A DNA stretch of 64,000 nt from Chitinophagaceae bacterium (lineage in GTDB: Bacteria; Bacteroidota; Bacteroidia; Chitinophagales; Chitinophagaceae): contig JAIXWH010000107.1 in the NCBI GenBank assembly GCA_027484165.1, positions 1 to 64,000 on the forward strand, written 5' to 3'. The notes beneath the pieces were generated by a model. The model was given only the letters and a program-made list of their open reading frames with translations, ran no database searches and was not told the DNA's origin. Below, piece after piece: positions 1 through 6,072 of the stretch (position 1 is the stretch's first letter; each line of letters starts with the position of its first letter). The position numbers and the translations under genes were made by a program.

Positions 1-140
1 ATTTAATGCTAAAATAATTAGCTCAAAAATACTAATATTAATAGCTACATAGTTGTATTTTTAATAATTAGTTTTCAACAACCCGTCAAAATAATTGTGA
101 AAAAAAAGAGTTAGAATTAGTAGATCAAATTGTATTAATG

Positions 141-183
141 TCCTCCTCCAACATCTTCAAACTCATTCCATTTAGGACTACTA
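141..183. repeat. 43-bp direct repeat, copy 1 (left of HEPN/MNT module)
   Basis: This stretch matches 945-987 over 43 bases with one mismatch, in the same orientation. Read on the minus strand it encodes SSPKWNEFEDVGGG followed by one codon and a stop, so the repeat looks like the 3' end of a small reading frame. The single difference is synonymous (TTT versus TTC for Phe), which suggests the repeat descends from coding sequence. Together with copy 2 it brackets the toxin-antitoxin pair. Confidence 0.85.
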
Positions 184-273
184 AATATTATTTTAGAAAA
201 CAAGAATCATTTCTTTTAAATGCACAATTCTGTTGCGTATTTAGAGTCCTCTATTTTATATTATATTTGTAAT

Positions 274-588
274 ATGAGTTCGTTAGTTCAAAATAAACCT
301 GAATTACTAAGTCTTTTATTCCAAAATAGAGAGACCATCAAATCTTTTGGTATAAAAGAACTTGGTTTATTTGGCTCTTTTGTCACCAACAAGAACATAA
401 ATAAGGATAGTGATATTGATTTATTGATTGATTTTTTACCACATCAGAAAAACTACGATAATTTTATTGGATTGGCGTTCTATCTAGAAGAACTTACAGG
501 TAGAAAAATTGAATTGGTTACCCGGGAATCTTTAAGTCCCTATATTGGTCCACATATTTTAAAGCAGGTAGAACATGTCGGTATCTAA
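274..588 (+). CDS. mntA: MntA-like nucleotidyltransferase antitoxin
   Basis: Minimal nucleotidyltransferase of about 104 residues. A GSF motif (residues 34-36) is followed by a DSDIDLLIDF segment in which Asp47 and Asp49 would bind the metal. The spacing is GS-x11-DxD, one residue longer than the commonest form. A further acidic residue (Glu80, in RKIELV) sits where the third catalytic carboxylate is usually found. In characterised pairs MntA is an AMP-transferase that neutralises a HEPN toxin by modifying its tyrosine. It overlaps the downstream HEPN gene by 14 bases, the usual arrangement for translational coupling. The frame is open from an upstream ATG at 220, but the extra 18 residues do not resemble the family, so the ATG at 274 is preferred. 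The function follows from family membership and was not tested. Confidence 0.88.
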   Translation: MSSLVQNKPELLSLLFQNRETIKSFGIKELGLFGSFVTNKNINKDSDIDLLIDFLPHQKNYDNFIGLAFYLEELTGRKIELVTRESLSPYIGPHILKQVEHVGI

Positions 589-922
589 TATTGAATTGAT
601 AAAACACATCTTTGACGAATGTGAGTTTATTTATACTCATACCAACGGGAAAAATTCTGACCAAGTTTTTATTGATAAAGTTTTAGTAAAAGCCCTAGAA
701 AGAAGTATAGAAATTATTGGAGAAGCTGCCAATAAAATTGACGATGAATTTAAGAAAGATTATCCTCATATAGAATGGAGAAAAATGGCAGCGACAAGAA
801 ATCAGTTCATCCATCATTATTTTGGAATAGATTATGACATTTTCTGGGATATTATTGAAAATAAAATTCCTGATTTACACCATTTTGTAAAAGAGATTTT
901 AAAGGGGCACTCCTCAAAGTAA
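575..922 (+). CDS. hepT: HepT-like HEPN (DUF86) toxin
   Basis: All-helical HEPN protein of 115 residues, normal for DUF86. The catalytic RX4HXY motif is intact: Arg75, His80 and Tyr82 in RNQFIHHY. In the known family Arg and His form the RNase (or related nuclease) site, and Tyr is the residue AMPylated by the partner MntA. The start at 575 lies inside the end of the antitoxin gene, so the two are probably co-translated. No transposase or recombinase lies beside it, yet both sides carry the same 43-bp repeat, which marks the pair as an inserted cassette. Toxicity and target are inferred from the family. Confidence 0.88.
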   Translation: MSVSNIELIKHIFDECEFIYTHTNGKNSDQVFIDKVLVKALERSIEIIGEAANKIDDEFKKDYPHIEWRKMAATRNQFIHHYFGIDYDIFWDIIENKIPDLHHFVKEILKGHSSK

Positions 923-935
923 GCAATTTGAAATA

Positions 936-1076
936 TCACTTAAATCCTCCTCCAACATCTTCGAACTCATTCCATTTAGGACTACTAGATACAAGTTCAG
1001 ACGATGCTCTTTGTGCATGTCTGGATGCAGATCGAAGCAACTCTATTCGATTCTTGCTGAAACTTCTAACGTCCAT
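936..1076 (-). CDS. small ORF ending in SPKWNEFEDVGGGFK
   Basis: A 46-residue minus-strand frame beginning MDVRSFSKNR and ending SSSPKWNEFEDVGGGFK. It is basic in its first half and acidic near the end. Its last third is the 43-bp repeat found again at 141-183. An overlapping minus-strand frame (from about 1136) reads FSKTDTFLLVSDQKKAKNEW, so this may be the frameshifted tail of a longer protein. I do not recognise a family. It could be a genuine small gene, the remnant of a multi-copy gene, or a repeat that happens to be open. The opposite-strand frame over the same bases is not favoured. Confidence 0.35.
   Translation of the reverse strand: MDVRSFSKNRIELLRSASRHAQRASSELVSSSPKWNEFEDVGGGFK
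945..987. repeat. 43-bp direct repeat, copy 2 (right of HEPN/MNT module)
   Basis: Second copy of the element at 141-183, 804 bases downstream and in the same orientation, starting 23 bases after the HEPN stop codon. The distance and tight bracketing look like a target duplication or attachment-site pair. Bases 963-988 are identical to 4453-4478, a third copy. Confidence 0.85.
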
Positions 1077-1233
1077 TCATTTTTTGCTTTCTTTTGATCG
1101 GAGACTAAAAGAAAAGTGTCCGTCTTGCTGAACATTTCTCCTAGACTAAAATATAAATTTCTCAGGAAATTTGCTTAATGAAGTAACTAAAAAACACCTT
1201 GAAGTTCTTGTAATGGATTTAGTAGAAAGTCCT

Positions 1234-2175
1234 TTAATTTATTTCTCGTATTTCCATTAATTCAACATTACTACCTATCAGTGCTCCAAAATCTGTACGA
1301 CTTAATATTAATGATATTTTTATAGGGTAGTGATTAGCAAGTTTTACGATAATATTCCAATCGTCTTTTTTTTCGAATATTACATTTTCTCTTCCAAAGA
1401 TGCTAACCATCTTGTTCTCTAATTCTTTTAATTTATTATATGCTAGTTTAAAGTCAGACTTTCCACCACTGATATGAGTTCTGTAAATGGAGTGAATATT
1501 TTCAGTTGCGACATCAATATAAATGGCATTAAAACCTGTAACTGACCTATATTTCAATCCTTTTGAATTAATCTTTAACAAGTGTTTTCCGCCACTAGCA
1601 CCATAATCGGTAAAACTTCTCCAAATATAATTTGGTACTTTATCTATAACATCCTTTAAATTAATCCCTGGATTCAAACCATAAACAAAAGGGAAAGCTT
1701 GAATTTGCTTCAGTTTCTCTTCTTTTAAGCTTTCTGCTTTTTTTCTTTCTTCAATTTCTTTTAATTTTTGTACCCGTTTTTTTGAAGCTATATTGTATTC
1801 CTCTTCACTTTTTGGATAGTTATTCAAGGTTTTAGAATATGAGTAGACATCTCTGTAACGATCTTCTACATCTGAATTCTCAGCATATTTTTCTAAAAAG
1901 AACTTACAATAGCTCCTTAGCGACTGTATTGTTTTGAAATCTGGATTACCAGATTCTTTCAAAGAAAATATTTTTAAATACAAAGTTTTGGGAGAGGTTC
2001 CTTTGTATATTTTTTCTACCTCTTCAATCAATTGTAGTGCTGTTTTATAGTCCTTATTTTGATAAGCTTGTTCAGCCTCCTCATACTTTATTTTGGCAAG
2101 CATGGGTTGTGCTGCGGATGAGGTGTATAAAAATCCTAAAATAAGAAATAGAATCAATCTTAAAAATGTATTCAT
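1234..2175 (-). CDS. exported helical protein of unknown function
   Basis: A 313-residue protein with a Sec signal peptide (about residues 1-22, ending TSSAAQ). A TPR-like helical stretch follows (about 25-130: EEAEQAYQNKDYKTALQLIEEVE), then a Lys/Glu-rich coiled coil (about 137-165). The C-terminal half, about 150 residues, contains a Gly-rich segment (SGGKHLLKINSKG) and ends in a beta-rich region. It is transcribed after the gene at 2181-4220 with a gap of only 5 bases, so the two are almost certainly one operon and may act together in the periplasm or at the cell surface. No enzyme motif was seen. The one TPR-like unit (KDYKTALQLIEE) is convincing, but the family is not recognised. Confidence 0.75.
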   Translation of the reverse strand: MNTFLRLILFLILGFLYTSSAAQPMLAKIKYEEAEQAYQNKDYKTALQLIEEVEKIYKGTSPKTLYLKIFSLKESGNPDFKTIQSLRSYCKFFLEKYAENSDVEDRYRDVYSYSKTLNNYPKSEEEYNIASKKRVQKLKEIEERKKAESLKEEKLKQIQAFPFVYGLNPGINLKDVIDKVPNYIWRSFTDYGASGGKHLLKINSKGLKYRSVTGFNAIYIDVATENIHSIYRTHISGGKSDFKLAYNKLKELENKMVSIFGRENVIFEKKDDWNIIVKLANHYPIKISLILSRTDFGALIGSNVELMEIREIN

Positions 2176-2180
2176 TGGTA

Positions 2181-4220
2181 TTAATTTTTTATAGGATTGC
2201 CAAAGAAGTCTACTTTATCTTTTGGATTGGTCTTATTGCTCTTTTCAATTTGTTGACCATTTTTTATGGGGTTCCCAAAGAAGTCTACTTTGTCATTTGA
2301 CTGTGTATTGTTCCTGTTTTCCTTATCAGAACTCTTATTGACAGGATTCCCCAAAAAGTCCGAATTGGGTTGTTCATTATTTGCAATAGTACTGTTTTTT
2401 AAGGGTCTTCCTTTGAATGTGAATGTTTGCACATTCATACCAGATTGCTTTGCCATTCTGGTAAAGGATTCATACATTTCATTAATCTTATTTTCATCTG
2501 CAAAATATCCAAACAAGGTGATTTCTTGCTCGTTGAAAACTTTTTTTAAATCATTGCTTATGCTGTTTTGAAAAGGCCAAGTATCATCGTTGGTTTTGGT
2601 AATCGGAAAAACATTTGTGATTTTAATGTTCGGTTTTTCATTTGAAATTTGATCGGTGTTGAATGAATACGAAAAGAGATAAACAACTCTTGATGCTACC
2701 CGATGCGAAGAAAGAGGTAATCCACCATTTGAAAAAGTTGTAAATAGTTTTCTCCTCAAATTGATCATATTTTCTTTTTGTTCCACTCTCATTTTTTTTA
2801 ATGCTTCTTCTCTAGCTTCTTTCAATTCACGACGTGCTTTTTCCGCTTCCTTTTCTGCGGAAATGCTGTTAAACACATTGCCTAAACCAACAACCGCCTC
2901 ACCCATCGCTCTGCCTGTAGCATCCGCATCCCTGAATTGATATTCATAATTGCTTTGAAGTTTTTGATTCTGTGCCGAAGCAAGTCTTTCAGAAGATCCG
3001 GATAGACTTCCCATTTTTGCTTTAAAATCATTTTCTAATTCTTCAACAGATTCATATCGATTTTTAAGTTTTGATGAACTTTGCATCTCATTTTTAATAT
3101 TGCCAACTTCTTTTGCAGCATAGTAATTTGCCATCATTAAATTGCCATCGCGTTCAATTCGCGCATGAGATTTCTGAGTTTCTTCAAAAAACCTATCTGA
3201 AGATTGTTGTATCGATTGTTTTACACTGTCTGCAAAACGCTTGTCATTGTTTTTCTTAGTTTGTTCCGATTGTATTTTATTTTCTTGTATAGCAGCTCTT
3301 CCTGCATCATATTCCTCCTTGGTAATTTTTTTAAATGAATTCTTATCTATTTTTTGATAGTAATTCCCTGATTGATCCTTAAAGAAAGTAGAAACGCCAT
3401 CAAGACTAATATTGCTGTTTTTAATTACCTTATCTGACTTGTTTGCAGAGGCTTGTGCATTCGTCGATTTATCCTGATAGGCACTTTTGTTTGCCGGATT
3501 TTCTTTTTTACCTCTATTTGAAGAGGAGGCGGAATTCCCTGTGTAATTATTTTTCTCACCTTCTTGTTTCGTATTATTGTTCTGAGATCTTGTAGCTTGA
3601 TTTTTAGTATTATTTTGATTATTTCCAGCATTAGTTTCTGACTCGGTCTTTTTTATATCACTGTTTTTGGATTGCTCATTCGACTTTTCCAAATTCCTGA
3701 TTTTATCTTCAATTTGCCTTGTTCCTGTGAAAGCGATATAGGTAACCTCAGGAAAAAAAATACTGATTTTATTTGCATCGATATTCGTGTTATCAAATTC
3801 AAGAAAAAAGTATTCGCCGCGAGGAACTTCTAGAGTCTTCGATTTTCCATAGCCCATCACTGTTACTTTGAATTTCGTAAAATCACGGTCAACTCGAATC
3901 CCGTTAAATGATTCTTTGCCCAAATGCTGATTGCCATAGTATTTATTGTTGTATTGATACATGAATTTAAAGGGCGGATCGCTGTTTTCTGCAATACCAG
4001 CAACAAAGTCAAAACTGACTCTCACCGTTGCTTTTTTTTCCCACCTTGTGATTTTTACCCTGGCATTCATCATGAAATAGGTTTCCTTAAGCCCATTTTT
4101 TCCTAAAGGCAAAATATAATCTACAGGTCTTTTATCAATATCTGCATAGTTAGCAGGATTTTGAGCTTTAGCAATAAAGCAGGATAAAAACACCAAAATG
4201 AAATTAGAAATAAATCTCAT
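2181..4220 (-). CDS. large exported coiled-coil protein with C-terminal FGNP repeats
   Basis: A 679-residue protein with a signal peptide (ending AKAQNPANY). It has a beta-rich N-terminal domain (about 20-165), then an Asn/Gln/Lys-rich low-complexity linker (about 180-270). A long helical section (about 300-490) contains EKEAEKARRELKEAREEALKK. A compact domain (about 500-600) includes LRRKLFTTFSNGGLPLSSHR. The tail carries three copies of a short motif, DFLGNPVNK, DFFGNPIKNG and DFFGNPIKN, spaced by Asn/Lys-rich linkers, with the last copy at the extreme C-terminus. The two full copies share KVDFFGNPIKN. It is first in a two-gene operon with 1234-2175. The function is unknown; the repeated tail looks like a binding or sorting peptide. 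Confidence 0.75.
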   Translation of the reverse strand: MRFISNFILVFLSCFIAKAQNPANYADIDKRPVDYILPLGKNGLKETYFMMNARVKITRWEKKATVRVSFDFVAGIAENSDPPFKFMYQYNNKYYGNQHLGKESFNGIRVDRDFTKFKVTVMGYGKSKTLEVPRGEYFFLEFDNTNIDANKISIFFPEVTYIAFTGTRQIEDKIRNLEKSNEQSKNSDIKKTESETNAGNNQNNTKNQATRSQNNNTKQEGEKNNYTGNSASSSNRGKKENPANKSAYQDKSTNAQASANKSDKVIKNSNISLDGVSTFFKDQSGNYYQKIDKNSFKKITKEEYDAGRAAIQENKIQSEQTKKNNDKRFADSVKQSIQQSSDRFFEETQKSHARIERDGNLMMANYYAAKEVGNIKNEMQSSSKLKNRYESVEELENDFKAKMGSLSGSSERLASAQNQKLQSNYEYQFRDADATGRAMGEAVVGLGNVFNSISAEKEAEKARRELKEAREEALKKMRVEQKENMINLRRKLFTTFSNGGLPLSSHRVASRVVYLFSYSFNTDQISNEKPNIKITNVFPITKTNDDTWPFQNSISNDLKKVFNEQEITLFGYFADENKINEMYESFTRMAKQSGMNVQTFTFKGRPLKNSTIANNEQPNSDFLGNPVNKSSDKENRNNTQSNDKVDFFGNPIKNGQQIEKSNKTNPKDKVDFFGNPIKN

Positions 4221-4235
4221 AGATATCGAAATTAA

Positions 4236-4415
4236 AAGATTAAATTTAAACTACAAAGTAGATTTGATTTAAAAAAGAACAATGATTATTTCAATAATCA
4301 ACTTGGAATTATATTAGAAGATTTACATGATGAAAATGTGCTAACCAATAATGGAGTTCTCTTTTTTATTGACACTATTTTTTATAACAATGAAAATTTC
4401 TTTAGTGAATATTAA
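4236..4415 (+). pseudogene. decayed fragment with a kinase-like catalytic-loop motif
   Basis: A 59-codon open frame without a start codon. It reads LGIILEDLHDENVLTNNG and then VLFFIDTIFY before a stop at 4413-4415. The DLHxxNVL...FFID pattern resembles the catalytic loop and following acidic strand of aminoglycoside-phosphotransferase/eukaryote-like kinases. Similar segments occur in polyvalent proteins of mobile elements. It reads like real coding sequence but is flanked by stops and non-coding bases, so it is best taken as the surviving C-terminal piece of a lost gene. A second scrap (RTEEYKVIIKDGVL then stop) lies near 4485-4531, also in the plus direction. Confidence 0.4.
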
Positions 4416-4452
4416 ATTTATTGTTTCAAGAACATTTATCCCCAATATTTTA

Positions 4453-4478
4453 GAACTCATTCCATTTAGGACTACTAG
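4453..4478. repeat. third, partly decayed copy of the SPKWNEF repeat
   Basis: These 26 bases are identical to 963-988. Adjoining bases toward 4440 still resemble the longer element, with several mismatches. On the minus strand the copy reads SSPKWNEF and then a stop, so the coding tail is truncated here. It is about 3.5 kb from copy 2, with the exported pair 1234-4220 and the kinase-like debris between them. Confidence 0.8.
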
Positions 4479-4536
4479 GCAGAATGTAGAACAGAAGAAT
4501 ACAAAGTGATTATAAAAGATGGCGTCTTATAACTTT

Positions 4537-5712
4537 CTAATTTTCCGGATATTGAATTGAAACCTGATTTCTAATTGTCTTGGCTTTTTCTATCAATTCG
4601 TTCATGTTGATGTTCACATCATCGTAAATCAATACCACTCCCATTCTTCGAAATGGTCGGGTGGTTGGCTTACCAAATAAACGTACATCCGTATGATCAG
4701 TTGTTAACAAAGTTGAAATTCCTTCAAATGCATATTCTGTTGCAGATTTATTTGCTAAAATCACTGCACTTACACCTGCTCTTTCCAATGTTATTTTTGG
4801 TATGGGTAGTCCTAAAATTGCGCGAGCATGCAATTCAAATTCCGATAAGTTTTGTGTGCCTGCCAAGGTAACCATACCGGTATCGTGTGGCCTTGGACTT
4901 AACTCAGAAAAATAAACCCCCTCCTCTGAAAGAAAAAACTCCACACCCCAAATACCTGCTCCTGTCAAAGCCGAGGTAACTTTTTTCGCCATCGTACATG
5001 CTTCAGCATAATGCTCCGCCGATATCAAACAAGGTTGCCAACTCTCTTGATAATCTCCACGTTCCTGTCGATGTCCAATAGCCGGACAAAATAACGTGTC
5101 ACCATTTTTTTGGGTAACAGTTAGCAAAGTGATTTCTGTGTGAAATGTGATAAAGGCTTCGATAATTACTTCTTGTATATCGCCTCTCGAATTTTCAATC
5201 GCATATTCCCAAACCGATTTCATCTGTTCCCTATCTTTCAATACAGACTGACCCTTGCCGGATGATGACATCAATGGCTTCACAACACATGGTGTACCGA
5301 TAGTTTCAACTGCATCGCAAAATTGTTCAAATGTAATCGCATAAGCATATTTTGCTGTTCTTAATCCCAACTCCCTACTAGCCAAATCTCTGATCAATTT
5401 CCTATTCATGGTAAAATTTGCAGCTTTGGCGCTTGGCACTACTTGAATCCCGCGTTCTTCATATGCATATAAACGTTCCGTTCTTATGGCTTCAATTTCG
5501 GGTACAATTAAATCCGGGCGATGTTTCTCTACAATTGCATCAAGTGCAGTTCCATCCAACATGTCAATCACTTCAAAGCCATCTGCAACCTGCATTGCCG
5601 GCGCATTTGCATAGTTGTCTACAGCAATTATAGTTTGCCCCAATCGTTGCAATGAAATCACCAGTTCTTTTCCTAATTCGCCACTACCCAACAAAAGTAT
5701 TTTCTTTTTCAT
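4537..5712 (-). CDS. purT: formate-dependent GAR transformylase (PurT)
   Basis: ATP-grasp enzyme of 391 residues that makes formyl-GAR from GAR, formate and ATP, replacing the folate-dependent PurN step. The N-terminus [18 protein letters not shown] and the following [16 protein letters not shown] are characteristic of PurT. The ATP-grasp core contains [14 protein letters not shown], and the metal-binding region contains [24 protein letters not shown]. The frame is open 15 codons further upstream, but homologues begin at MKKK, so the ATG at 5712 is chosen. It stands alone, about 25 kb from the other pur genes, which include purN. The cell therefore seems to have both routes for this step. Confidence 0.96.
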   Translation of the reverse strand: MKKKILLLGSGELGKELVISLQRLGQTIIAVDNYANAPAMQVADGFEVIDMLDGTALDAIVEKHRPDLIVPEIEAIRTERLYAYEERGIQVVPSAKAANFTMNRKLIRDLASRELGLRTAKYAYAITFEQFCDAVETIGTPCVVKPLMSSSGKGQSVLKDREQMKSVWEYAIENSRGDIQEVIIEAFITFHTEITLLTVTQKNGDTLFCPAIGHRQERGDYQESWQPCLISAEHYAEACTMAKKVTSALTGAGIWGVEFFLSEEGVYFSELSPRPHDTGMVTLAGTQNLSEFELHARAILGLPIPKITLERAGVSAVILANKSATEYAFEGISTLLTTDHTDVRLFGKPTTRPFRRMGVVLIYDDVNINMNELIEKAKTIRNQVSIQYPEN

Positions 5713-6072
5713 TTTATTGAATTTTATATGTTCAATATAGTTGCACAAACCTAACAAAACAATTGCATCAAATTGAGCCTAATCTTTATGATTTTTTAAT
5801 TTTCAAACAAACGTTCTATCGGTGTTATTAAAATGAATCCGATTACTATTTTAACTGATGATTAATAATGTGGAAATAGTGATTATTTGAAAGAGATGCT
5901 AAGGTTAAAGGGACATGTTGAATAATGAGGTTTTCTAACTTTGTGATTATTGTGAAGTTATTTTAATAATCTTAGATTTGGCGGTACTACAACCCAATCC
6001 GCCATAAGCTGATTGGGAGTTTAAAAGGTTTAATGTTTAATAGGTTCAGATTTTTAAAAAGTCTAAGTAGAA
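5713..6072. other. intergenic region, no gene seen
   Basis: AT-rich spacer between two minus-strand genes. It should hold the purT promoter on the right of purT and the end of the 6073-8796 transcript. An imperfect GGCGG...CCGCC hairpin lies near 5975-6000, without a clear T-run on either side, so it is only a weak terminator candidate. No credible reading frame or RNA gene was found. Confidence 0.5.

Noticed and set aside
928-1131. Plus-strand 67-codon open frame
   Set aside because: It runs through the 43-bp repeat in the opposite sense. The repeat's conserved coding sense is on the minus strand, and the plus translation resembles nothing.
5975-6000. GGCGG/CCGCC hairpin as a terminator
   Set aside because: The stem is only five pairs with a 14-base loop and no T-run on either strand, so it is not listed as a terminator.
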